Positions 1 through 11,100 of a stretch of DNA of 64,000 nucleotides are shown one piece after another. The notes under the pieces are model-generated. The model worked only from the letters and a program-made list of their open reading frames with translations, ran no database searches and was not told where the DNA came from. The stretch's first letter is position 1. Each line of letters opens with the position of its first letter. A program made the position numbers and the translations under genes. This DNA comes from Nitrosomonadales bacterium. Its GTDB lineage: Bacteria; Pseudomonadota; Gammaproteobacteria; Burkholderiales; Gallionellaceae. The stretch is from positions 62,001 to 126,000 of the forward strand of contig JADJWO010000001.1 of NCBI GenBank assembly GCA_016716325.1. The letters run 5' to 3'.

Positions 1-885
1 ATCCTCTGCTTCCTCGCCGGCATGCTGTTGCGCCATCTGCGGCGCATGCCGGACAACGCGCCGGCCACGCTCAACAGCTTCATCATCCACGTCTCGCTGC
101 CGGCGCTGACACTGCTGTACATCCACGAACTGCACCTGTCCGGCGATGTCGTGCTGACCGCGCTGATGGCATGGATCGTGTTCGGCCTGTCGGCGGGTTT
201 CTTCTGGTCGGTCGGGCGCTGGCTGTCGTTGCCGCGCCGGACGACGGGCGCGCTGATCGTGGTCGGCGGGCTGGGCAACACCTCGTTCTTCGGCCTGCCG
301 ATGGTCGAGGCTTTCTACGGCAAGGAGGGGTTGGGTACCGCCATCATCGCCGACCAGCTCGGTTCCTTCCTTGCACTGTCCATCCTCGGCATCACGGTCG
401 CCGGCATCTATTCGTCGGGCAGGCCGACGATGGCGGAGATCGCGAAACGCATCGCGCTGTTCCCGCCGTTCATCGCGCTGGTCATCGCCCTGCTGCTGAT
501 CCCGGTCGAGTATGCGGACTGGTTCACGCTGTTATTGAAGCGGCTGGGCGACACGCTGGCGCCGCTGGCGCTGTTGTCGGTGGGGTTGCAACTGCGCCTC
601 GGGCATGTCGCGGAACACAGGCGCAACCTCGCATTGGGGCTGGGCTTCAAGCTCATCCTCGCGCCGCTGGTGGTTTACCTGTTGTATGTGCAGATGCTCG
701 GCGCGCGCGGCCTGCCCATCCAGGTCACGCTGTTCGAGGCGGCGATGCCGCCGATGATCACCGCCGCCATCGTGGCCAGTGAACACGACCTCGACCCGCC
801 GCTGGCCAACCTGATGGTGGCGGTCGGACTGATCGTTTCTTTCTTCACGCTCAGTGCGTGGTGGTATGTGTGGAGAGCGGTATAA
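1..885 (+). CDS. AEC-family transporter, 5'-truncated by window edge
   Basis: The reading frame is open from base 1, so the true start lies upstream; the first internal Met is at base 22. The protein is strongly hydrophobic with about eight membrane segments. It carries the PF03547 (auxin efflux carrier) pattern: a GNTSFFGLP stretch around residue 90 of the visible part, and a late segment AMPPMITAAI that is typical of the second half of the fold. Family members export organic anions or related solutes across the inner membrane by secondary transport; the substrate cannot be told from sequence. The stop is TAA at 883-885. A full member is about 300 residues, so only a short N-terminal piece is missing. 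The next 333 bases contain only repeats. Confidence 0.85.
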   Translation: MLCFLAGMLLRHLRRMPDNAPATLNSFIIHVSLPALTLLYIHELHLSGDVVLTALMAWIVFGLSAGFFWSVGRWLSLPRRTTGALIVVGGLGNTSFFGLPMVEAFYGKEGLGTAIIADQLGSFLALSILGITVAGIYSSGRPTMAEIAKRIALFPPFIALVIALLLIPVEYADWFTLLLKRLGDTLAPLALLSVGLQLRLGHVAEHRRNLALGLGFKLILAPLVVYLLYVQMLGARGLPIQVTLFEAAMPPMITAAIVASEHDLDPPLANLMVAVGLIVSFFTLSAWWYVWRAV

Positions 886-898
886 ACTTCACCTGTGA

Positions 899-926
899 CG
901 TCATTCCCGCGCAGGCGGGAATCCAG
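899..926 (+). repeat. Single REP-like palindrome (GTCATTCCCGCG family)
   Basis: One copy of the CGTCATTCCCGCGCAGG..GGAATCCAG hairpin that recurs across the window. It starts 13 bases after the transporter stop and has no oligo-T tail, so it is not an obvious intrinsic terminator. The family occurs here as single copies and as inverted pairs. Confidence 0.85.
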
Positions 927-931
927 TCCAA

Positions 932-1111
932 CTATTGATGTTTCCATAATTAATGACATTCGCGCCGTCATTCCCGCGCAAGCGGGAATCCAGTGGGTTT
1001 AATGAAAATGCATTTTTTTCTTGCTGGATTCCCGCTTGCGCGGGAATGACGCGGTTTTTTCACTCGACTTCATTTCTGATCATCTTGTCCTGATTTATGG
1101 AAGGATCAATA
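932..1111 (+). repeat. Composite REPIN-like element, copy 1
   Basis: Inverted REP arms (967-993 and 1024-1050) enclose a 30-base spacer. The arms are flanked by unique-looking sequence: on the left CTATTGATGTTTCCATAAT (932-950), on the right a segment ending TTTATGGAAGGATCAATA (1094-1111). The left and right flanks recur in the same orientation at 1827-1999, but the spacer there is inverted. The left flank plus one arm recurs alone at 32742-32800. Confidence 0.85.
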
Positions 1112-1142
1112 AAGAACGCCCTCGCAACGCGAGGGACAAGGC

Positions 1143-1193
1143 CAAAAGGCATTTTTGATAAAACCAATGGATTCCCGCCTACGCGGGAATGAC
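1143..1193 (-). repeat. REP arm with related spacer, abutting methyltransferase start region
   Basis: 1168-1193 is an inverted REP arm. The preceding 25 bases (AAAAGGCATTTTTGATAAAACC and neighbours) resemble the spacer of the element at 1827-1999, so this looks like a degraded half of the same composite element. The ATG inside this repeat (1189) is in frame with the following gene but is probably not the real start. Confidence 0.7.
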
Positions 1194-1218
1194 GGGTTCA
1201 TGGATAGGGAGAAATAAA

Positions 1219-1833
1219 TTGAGTAGCATCTGGAACGAACGTTATGCGGGCGAGGAATACCTGTTCGGCGAACAGCCGAATGCCTTCCTGGTTTCGCAGC
1301 AGCACAGGCTGGAACCGGGCATGAGCTGTCTGGCGGTGGCCGATGGCGAAGGGCGCAACGGCGTGTGGCTGGCGCAACAGGGGCTGGACGTGCTGTCGGT
1401 GGAATCTTCGCCGGTCGCGCTGGACAAGGCACAGCGGCTGGCCTCGGCACGCGGCGTTGCGGTACGGTTCGAGCTGGCCGACCTGTTCTCGTGGGAGTGG
1501 GGCAAGGAACGCTTCGATGTGGTCGCCGCCATCTTCATCCAGTTCGCCCCGCCCGGCATGCGCGAACAGATGTTCGAAAACATCAGGCGCTGCCTCAAGC
1601 CGGGCGGGTTGCTGCTGCTGCAGGGATACACGCCGCGCCAGCTCGAATACAGGACCGGCGGCCCGTCACAGGCCGAGAACCTTTATACCGAAGCCATGCT
1701 GCGCGAACTGTGCGCCGGCATGGAGATCCTGCACCTGCGCGAACACGACAGCATCATCCGCGAAGGGACGGGACACAGCGGCATGTCGGCGCTGATCGAT
1801 CTGGCGGCGCGCAAGGCCGAAAGCATCTATTGA
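1219..1833 (+). CDS. SAM-dependent methyltransferase (TehB/class I-like)
   Basis: Class I methyltransferase of 204 residues. It begins SSIWNERYAGEEYLFGEQPN, a start typical of small TehB/thiopurine-type methyltransferases. A SAM-binding motif I equivalent (CLAVADGEGRNG, about residues 36-47) follows, then the acidic ends of beta strands 2 and 3. The substrate is unknown. I chose the TTG at 1219 because AGGGAG (1205-1210) sits eight bases before it and homologues begin at this point; the in-frame ATG at 1189 lies inside a REP arm and has no ribosome site. The TGA stop (1831-1833) falls inside the next composite repeat, so repeat insertion has defined the 3' end. It is flanked on both sides by copies of the same element and appears monocistronic. 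Confidence 0.8.
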   Translation: MSSIWNERYAGEEYLFGEQPNAFLVSQQHRLEPGMSCLAVADGEGRNGVWLAQQGLDVLSVESSPVALDKAQRLASARGVAVRFELADLFSWEWGKERFDVVAAIFIQFAPPGMREQMFENIRRCLKPGGLLLLQGYTPRQLEYRTGGPSQAENLYTEAMLRELCAGMEILHLREHDSIIREGTGHSGMSALIDLAARKAESIY

Positions 1834-1999
1834 TGTTTCAATAATTAATGACATCCGCGCCGCGCAAGCGGGAATCCAGCAAGAAAAAAAGCATTTTCAT
1901 TAAAACCACTGGATTCCCGCTTGCGCGGGAATGACACGGTTTTTTCTTCACTCGACTTCATTTCTGATCGTCTTGTCCTGATTTATGGAAAGCTCAATA
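1827..1999 (+). repeat. Composite REPIN-like element, copy 2, with inverted core
   Basis: The outer flanks match 932-1111 in the same orientation, but the spacer (1880-1907) is the reverse complement of the spacer in copy 1, with about two differences. The left arm (1861-1879) has lost nine bases (CGTCATTCC); the right arm (1909-1935) is complete. The element begins inside the last codons of the methyltransferase gene. Confidence 0.85.
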
Positions 2000-2001
2000 G
2001 G

Positions 2002-2096
2002 CCGAACTATCTAGGCCTTTCGGCATATGGTTACCATGTGCGAAGTAGGGCATAATCGCGCGGAATTTTTGAGCAAACCTGCCAGAGATAGTTCGG
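2002..2096 (+). promoter_or_regulatory. Inverted repeat and candidate promoter upstream of giant adhesin
   Basis: An 11-base perfect inverted repeat (CCGAACTATCT at 2002-2012, AGATAGTTCGG at 2086-2096) encloses 73 bases. Inside is a -10-like CATAAT (2051-2056); no convincing -35 stands out. The right arm runs into CGGAG, the likely ribosome-binding site for the ATG at 2110. The repeat could be a regulator site, an RNA stem that hides the ribosome site, or an invertible segment; the sequence alone does not decide. Confidence 0.4.
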
Positions 2097-2109
2097 AGAC
2101 CGAGTCAGC

Positions 2110-5100
2110 ATGGGAAAGAATACCAAGAAGGAAAATCAATCCTTTAACCTGAAACCGCTTTGCGCCACCGTGCTGCTGGCGTTCGCGGTACAGACCACCC
2201 AGGCCAACCCGGTCGGCCCCTCGGTCGTCAACGGCCAGGCCAGTTTCGCCACGGCAGGCGGCACACTCACCGTCACCAACACCCCCGGCACCATCATCAA
2301 CTGGCAAGGCTTCTCCATCGGCGCCAACGAGATCACCCGCTTCGCCCAGCAGAGCGCCAGCTCCGCCGTACTCAACCGCGTCGTCACCAACAATCCCAGC
2401 CAGATACTCGGCAGCCTGCAATCCAACGGACGCGTGTTCCTCGTCAACCCGGGCGGAATCGTGTTCGGTGCGGGCGCCACCGTCAACGTCGCCGGCCTGG
2501 TCGCCACCACACTCAACCTCTCCAACGCCGACTTCCTCGCCGGACGCTACAAATTTTCCTCCCCTCGCCCGCTTGCGGGAGAGGGGCAGGGGGAGAGGGT
2601 AGTCAATAACGGTAACCTCACCGCCCAACCGGGCGGGCAGATCTACCTGATCGCTCCGAATGTAGAGAACAGCGGCATCATCACCGCGCCCGGTGGTGAG
2701 ATCCTGCTGGCCGCCGGCAACAGCGTCGAACTCGTCAACAGCCTCGATCCCAACCTGCGCGTCAGCATCACTGCCCCGGCGGGCGATGCCACCAACGTCG
2801 GGCAACTGGTCGCCGAAGCCGGCAGCCTCGGCCTGTTCGGCACCGTGGTCAAAAACAGCGGCAGCGTCAGCGCCGACAGCGCCACCCTGCAGGGCGGCAA
2901 GATCGTGTTCCGCTCCAGCCAACGCACCGACGTCACAGGCACGGTCAGCGCCACGGGTGCGGGCGGCGGCGAGATCAAAGTCCTGTCCGACATGCAGACC
3001 GGAACGGTACAAGTCAGCGGAACCTTGGATGCCTCCGCTCCTGTAGGAGCGCAATTCATTGCGCGAAATCCTTCCTCCCCATCGCCCGGTGAACCGGGCT
3101 CCTACAACGGCGGCTTCATTGATACCTCGGCAGCCCATGTGCAAATCGCCGATAGCGCCCGCGTCACCACACTGGCCGCGAATGGCAATCACGGCACCTG
3201 GCTGATCGACCCGCCCGACTTCACCATCGCCGCATCAGGCGGTGATATGACCGGCGTTGCCGTTGCGATTGCCTTGGCAGGCGGTAACGTCCTCATCCAA
3301 AGTAGTGCCGGCACGGTGAATCTGGCCGGCTTGGGCGATATCTTTGTTAACGATGCGATCACCAAGACCGATACGGCCGTCACCACGTTAACGTTACAGG
3401 CCGTCAACAACATCGCGATTAACGCCAACATCAGTTCCATCAACGCGACACCGACCGCGCTGAATCTCGTGTTGGATCATGGTGCTGCTGGCGGCGCCTC
3501 CGTCGCGGCCGGCGTGACCGTCGATCTAAAAAACGGCGTGCTTGATGTACAGAACGCAGGAGTTACTTCTACCGGCAATCTGAATATCGGGAGTGGCACC
3601 TTAGCCAATGCCACGCTGACCGCAGGAAGTCTGACCAGCAATATTGGCACGCTGAATCAGGTCACCATTGGCAGCAGCATGACCGAAACGGGCGCGCTCA
3701 GCATCACCCAGGATTTGATCCTGGGTGATGGCGTCGTATTCGATACCGGCGCAAGTGCAGTCAACTTTTATGGGGTTGCATCGAATATCAGTCTGGCAGG
3801 TGGTGCCACTTCCGCGACCGTGAACCACACGGGCACGTATCAGGCTAACCAAGGAAACAACAGCGGCGTGGTCACCATCGCCAATGGCGTGACGATGCTG
3901 GGTAATGGAGGGCTGACGTATTACGTGACGACAGGGGGCTGGGTCAATAACGGTGTGATCGACAACAACACCGCAAACACCCTGGTCATCAGCCCGGTCA
4001 ATTTCACCAACAACGGCACCCTGCAAAATAGTTCGACGGGGATCATTTCGGTTCAAGCTAACAATGTCAATTTCACCAACAACGGCACACTGACCAATCT
4101 TTCAACGGGAACCATAGGCGTTACGACACAGAATCTGGTCAATACCGGAACAATATCCAATCCCTCGACCGGCACGCTTTCGCTCACGCCCACAGTCAGT
4201 TTGAACAATACCGGTTCGGTCGATTTGGCGGGTGGGACGGTGAATTTCACTACCCCCGCAGGTGCCAGTAATGCAGGCACCTTCAATATCTCGGGAGGTG
4301 TGTTAAATCTTAAAGGCAGCATGACCGCCGCCGGCTTGGGCACATTCAATCGCACCGGCGGCAGTGTGAATCTTGCGGGCTCGCTGGACAACACCGGTAA
4401 CACGCTGGATATCGGAGGCACCGGGATATTCGGAACCGGCGGCCTGACTTCACTGGGCATCAATACGGTGTCCGGTACGATCGTCGGCGGCACCCTCGTC
4501 TCGGGCGACGCGACCCCGCTTTACGCCTATGCGTTTTATGGGACGCTGGATGGCGTGACACTGGGCGATGCGACGCATACGAGTCTGACGACCACTGCCG
4601 CTACCACAGGCACACGACTCCTCAACAGCTTGACCCTGGCCGATGGCTTTACCCTGAACCTGGGGGCTGGGGTGGGTTTGGATATATTCGGTGCCAGTTC
4701 GATCAGTAGCCTGGGGGCGTCCACTGTCAATTTGGGTGGTCACTATCTGAAGGCTGCTACTGCTACAACGGGTTCGCTCACCATAGGATCGGGTGTCACG
4801 ATTGCCGGAAGTGGCACATTGAACAGCGCCGCCAACGCGGCGATCATCAACAACGGCGTGATCGACATGAACGTCGCGGGTACATTGACCATCAACCCGA
4901 CCACGTTCACCAACAATGGCACGTTGAAAGTGACCACAGGTACGGTCAATGCCAGTGCGACCAACTTCACCCAAGCCGGCACAGTTGATGTGGCTACCGG
5001 TGCGATATTTACCCGCACGGCTGGCTTTACCAATGCAGGCATCCTGAGCGGCGCGGGAACCTTTAATGTCGGCGCGGCGACGCTGACCAATACCGGCACG

Positions 5101-8100
5101 ATCTCGCCGGGCGGTACCGGGATAATCGGGACGTTGAGTATCACCGGCAACGTGATCCTTTCCGGCGGGGACCTGCTGGTTGACCTGAATGCGCCGACGG
5201 CAGGGAATTATGATGTGCTGGCGGTTTCCGGCGCGTTCACACCGGGCGGAACGCTGACGGTGAACGGGGCGGGGTCTTCTGGAAATTATCCTTTCGTGAC
5301 TTATGCCAGCACACTAGGCGGTGCCTTTGCGGCAGTGAACGCAGGCGCGTTGACTACGACACCAACCTATAACCTGACAGATATCACACTGGCGATCACC
5401 GCCGGTGGAGCAGTGGGTTGGGATGGTGGTGCGGCTACGTTGAACTGGTGGGACGCGGCGAACTGGACGACCAACCTGGTTCCCGGTGTGGCAGATAACG
5501 TATTTCTGGATATCGTTGGCGCGAATACGATCCTTTACTCCGCCACTGCAGGTACAACGACGATCGGCTCGCTGGTTTGTAATGAAAACCTCAATATTAC
5601 CGGCGGTAGTCTGACGGTTGCTGGTGCCGCCACTTTGAACGGGGCGTTGGCCATATCAGGCGGCACGCTTGACCTTGGTGCCTCGCCGGTGACGCTCACC
5701 ACTCTTGATATTACAGGTGGCACACTCACTGGGAGCGGTAGCATTGATGTTTCAGGAGCGTTCAACTGGACAGGCAGTTCAGCTATTGCCGGTAGTGGCA
5801 CGCTGACGACACTGGGTGGAAGTACGACGGCACTCGCCCCTAACTTCAATCAGACCACATCGCTGCGTGGCAGTCGCATCTGGAACAACTACGGCACGGT
5901 CACGTTCACCCCCAACGTCACTGGCCTGTCATATTTCCAAATCGATGACACGACTGCCGACGGCACGGCGGTGTTCAATAACATGAGTGGCGGCGTATTT
6001 AACCTCAATCCTCCAGGGAGCACCAATCACACCATCGGCGTTGGCGCGTTTAACAACGCGGGAATTTTTAACAAGAATGCGAGTTTCGCCAGCAGCTTCG
6101 CCCCGGTTTTCAACAACCAGTCCACGGGGGTGGTCAACGTCATTAGCGGGACGCTCTCCCTGAACGGCATCGGCACGGATGTGGCGGGCAGCGCCTATAA
6201 CGTTCCGCTTGGCAGCACCTTGAATTTTGGAGCGGCTCGCACGATTGCGGGGAGTATTGCCGGTGCGGGAACGGTCGGTTTTTACAATTCTGGTGGAGTC
6301 GTCGCAATAGGAATATCAGGTAGCTACAATGTTTCTGGTGCGACCTCGGTGTGGGCAGACTGCTGTGGCAGCACAGCCATCTCTTTCACCGGTCCGGTGA
6401 CTAACATTGGCACAACATTCACTGGGGGCGCCAATAGTTCAGTCGATTTCAGCGGCATTACCACGGGTGAAGCCACCGCATTTGCGAATCTCACCAGCAT
6501 CAACAGCGCCAGCACACTGACGTTCAAAGCTGGCACCTTGTTGACAGGGCTGACAGCACTGACGGTGGGCGGCACACTGGATTTGGCGAATAGTAATCTT
6601 ACGCTCACCACGCTTGATATAACGGGTGGCACACTCACTGGGAGCGGTAGCATTGATGTTTCAGGAGCGTTCAACTGGACAGGCAGTTCAGCTATTGCCG
6701 GTAGTGGCACGCTGACGACACTGGGTGGAAGTACGACGGCACTCGCCCCCAACTTCAATCAGACCACATCGCTGCGTGGCAGTCGCATCTGGAACAACTA
6801 CGGCACGGTCACGTTCACCCCCAACGTCACTGGCCTGTCATATTTCCAAATCGATGACACGACTGCCGACGGCACGGCGGTATTCAATAACATGAGTGGC
6901 GGCGTATTTAACCTCAATCCTCCAGGGAGCACCAATCACACCATCGGCGTTGGCACGTTTAACAACGCGGGAATTTTTAACAAGAATGCGAGTTTCGCCA
7001 GCAGCTTCGCCCCGGTTTTCAACAACCAAGCCACGGGCGTCGTCAACGTCACTAGCGGGTCGCTGGCGCTCAATGGCATCGGCACGGACATCGCGGGCAG
7101 CGCCTATAACATCGCCAGCGGCACCACCCTGCAGTTTGGTGCATCTCGTACCGTGCCTGGTAGCATTTCCGGTGCGGGCACGATGTCGTTTACCGGAGGC
7201 ACCGCAACGGTCTCTGGCAGCTACAACGTCAGTGGTTCGACACTGATCAGCGGTGCAACGACCGCCAACTTCACCGGCACGGTCACCGATGTTGGCACCA
7301 GCCTAGTCGGCAGCAGTGGCACGACGCTCAATTTTGCGGGCATCACCACAGGTGAAGCCACCGCCTTTGCGAACCTCACCAGCATCAACAGCGCCAGCAC
7401 ACTGACGTTCAAAACCGGCACCTCGTTGACAGGGTTGACAGCATTGACGGTGGGCGGCGGCACACTGGATTTGGCGAATAGCAATCTGACGCTCACCACG
7501 CTTGATATTACAGGTGGCACACTCACCGGCAGCGGCAACATTGATGTTTCAGGAGCGTTCAGCTGGACAGGTAGTTCAGCTATTGCCGGTAGCGGAACGC
7601 TGAATACGCTGGTCGGCGGCGCAACGACCCTCGCCCCCAGCTTCAATCAGACCACATCGCTGCGTGGCAGTCGCATCTGGAACAACTACGGCACGGTCAC
7701 GTTCACCCCCAACGTCACTGGCCTGTCATATTTCCAAATCGATGACACGACTGCCGACGGCACGGCGGTGTTTAATAATATGAGCGGCGGTGTGTTCAAT
7801 ATCAATGCATCGACCAGCGATACGCACATCACCGGTGTTAGCACGTTCAACAACGCAGGCGAACTAAGTAAGAACCTGAACACTGCTGTGGCGACGAGTG
7901 CAGTCAACCCGGTATTGAACAATCAAGTTGGTGGCATCATCAATGTCAATTCAGGCACCTTGCAGCAGAATGGCGCGCTCACCCAAAGTGGAACCATCAA
8001 TGTTGCAAGCAGCAGCTTCTACAAGAAAACCGGCGGCTTCACCAATACGGGAACAATTGCCGGTGCCGGCACGATTGATGTCAACGCGAGCAGTACGCTG

Positions 8101-11100
8101 ACCAACAACGGCATCCTCCGTCCCGGTGGCCTGAGTACGCTCGGCACGCTCTCCATCATCGGCAATGTGAACTTTACCGGTGGTACTTTGGAGCTTGATG
8201 TTGCCGGTGTGACCACGCCGGGCATCGACTACGACAGACTCTCCATTACTGGCCTGGCGACGCTGGCGGGTACCGTCAATGTCATCGAGCAGGGCGGCTT
8301 CACCACGAAGTTCTCTGATGCAATCACTCCAGCCCTGTTCGGTTCGCGCATCGGAACATTTGACACCGTCAATACGACCGTCGCTTCGGGGGTTGCAGCG
8401 TTCGGTGCGACCTACAATGTCACCGATGTGTCGTTCGCTCTGGCATCGGGTTCAACCAACTACATTGCTACCGGTTCGACAACCTGGAATGTCGGCGCCA
8501 ACTGGGATCGCGGTACGCCCAATGCCAACACTGACGCTGTGATCGGAATGGGTGGCACGAATACCGTTACCTTGACCAGCAGCGAATCTGCCAAGTCACT
8601 GGTGGTTTCATCGACGAATACTCTGGTCATCGGTCAGGGGGTGACCGATCAGGCATTTACGCTGAGCCTAGCGGGCAGTTCGACCAATGATGGCACTATC
8701 GACTTGGTGAACTCGGGCTCCACCTGCTGTTCCGGGACATTGGCGTCCACCTTGAATCTGACGACTGGAACATTGACGAACAATGGCACGCTGCGTAGCT
8801 CAGGCCCTGCCGGTGGACCGAATGTGCTGAATGCACAAGTAGCGAACCTGGGCACGATCAAAGTTGATCGCCCCTTGTCGATCACCAATACAGGGCGAAC
8901 CTTGTTCAGTGATGCAGGCACGTTCAATATTGCCGCCGGGCAGACCTTGACGGTGAATGGCGGCATTACCACGCTGGGTACCAGCACAATCTTTCTGGGT
9001 ACCGGCACGCTGAGCCTGACGAACACGCCGACGCTGAATCTTGCCAGCAACCTGACGCTGCCATCGGGTTCGATTACGCTGGATTTGAACGGTAGCAGCG
9101 CGGCGACGGTGAGTGCTGCGGTGCCAGGCAAGACCTTGACCATCGCAGCCGGTGCGTCGCTTGAGTTGAAAGGCGACACCATCGCCTCGAGCGTTGATCT
9201 GGTGAATCAGGGCACGATCAGCACGGGAGCCGGCACCAGCTTTATTGAAGGAGGGCTGATTAATTCCTCCAGTGCAGTCTTCAACATTGGGCAGGGAGTG
9301 ACCGATACGGCAACGACCCTCACGGTCGCCAACAGCTTCACCAATGATGGCACCATCGACTTGGTGAACTCGATCTACACCTGTTGTGGAGGGTCATTGG
9401 CGTCCACCTTGAATCTGACGACCGGAACATTGACGAACAATGGCACGCTGCGTAGCTCAGGCCCTGCCGGTGGACCGAATGTGCTGAATGCACAAGTAGC
9501 GAACCTGGGCACGATCGACCTCCTGCGCCCGTTCACGATTTCGAATTTGGCTACCAACAGCGGCACGCTTGATTTTTCGGCGAACAATGCCACCCTGACG
9601 CTGACCAATGGTGCGCTCACCAACAGCTCAGGAGGTGTCGTCCGTGGTAACGGAGTGCTTAATCTTGCCGGTGGTACGCTCACCAATTTAGGCACCATCA
9701 ATCCGGGAGGAACAGGCGCAATCGGTACACTGGCAATCACCGGCGACCTGCAACTCAACACCATCGGCTCCATCCTCAATATCGAACTCGGTGGTACCAA
9801 TGCCGCACCGACCACTGACCTGCTGACCGTATCGGGCGCAACCACCATCGGCGCGGGAGCGGTGCTGAACACGTCACTGATCGAAAGCTATACCGGCACC
9901 CCGGGGGATGTTTTCACCTTTCTGACGCAAACGGGCACGGCGGCGGGCACCTTTACTACCGTCAATAGCGCAGGTCCGGTAACGAACTTGAACTATCTGC
10001 CGGGTAGTAACACCATGACGCTGGGGACATGGATGAACAACTGGTTGGGTGTTGTGAATACCGACTGGAACAATGCCGCCAACTGGAGCCGTAGCGTATT
10101 GCCGGGTTCATGGGACGTGCTGACATTGAACACCGCCGTCAACAACCCCAGCGTTCTGGCAGGAACCAGCGCCAACGCCTACAGCCTGGCAGGAACAGCG
10201 CCCCTCACGGTCAGTGGCGGCAGCCTTACTGTGGACAGAGCTTCAACCTACAGCGGGTCGGTGATACTAAGTAGCGGTTCGCTAACGCTGAACGGGACGA
10301 CCTCGCTGGCTACTTATTGGCAGGACGGCGGCACACTGGCTGGCGCGGGCGACATGACGGTGACCAACAGCTTCACCTGGCGCAACGGCAGCATGACTGG
10401 CACGGGCAAGACCATTTTGGCGAACACGGTGGCAGCGGGCGCGATCACTCCCGGTGTTGTTGCTGGTTGGACCCCGACACTGAGCCGCACCCTGCAAAAC
10501 GACGGCAGCCTGACGCAATCGCATGGGGCGAATTGGAATAACTTCACCATCAACACAGGCGGGCTGCTGGACAACCGTGGCAGCTATCTGGTGAGCATGG
10601 ATTCAACCCACATCGACGGCACGGGTGGCGTAATCACCAACACCGGTACCTTCGGCAAGAGCGGCGGCACGGGCGCAACCAACATCAGCGCGGTATTCAA
10701 CAACAACAGCGGCACGATCAACATCACCAGCGGCTGGATGAACGACAGCGTAGGTGTCAACTACAGCGGGACAGGCAGCATCACCGGGACCCTGATCATG
10801 AGCGGCGGCACCGCCACCGCCAGCGGCACCTTGAACGGAACGGGTTCAGTGGAATTGGATGGCGGTACGCTCACCATAGATGCGGCAGGTTTCAGCACTC
10901 CCGGCTATTGGCAGGACGGCGGTACCTTGGATGGTGCGGGCGACATGACGGTGACCAACAGCTTCACCTGGCGCAACGGCAGCATGACTGGCGCGGGCAA
11001 GACCATCGTGGCGAACACGGTGGCAGCGGGCGCGATTACTCCCGGTGTTGTTGCTGGTTGGACCCCGACACTGAGCCGCGTCCTGCAAAACGACGGCAGC

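Noticed and set aside
899..926. REP palindrome as transcription terminator for the AEC transporter
   Set aside because: Stable hairpin but no T-tract, and identical copies occur in promoter regions and between same-strand genes.
2011..3192. 393-residue open frame on the minus strand opposite the adhesin start
   Set aside because: It is opposite a gene with signal peptide and TPS domain, has no ribosome site and reads as low-complexity Gly/Ala/Asp sequence; it is a GC-driven shadow.
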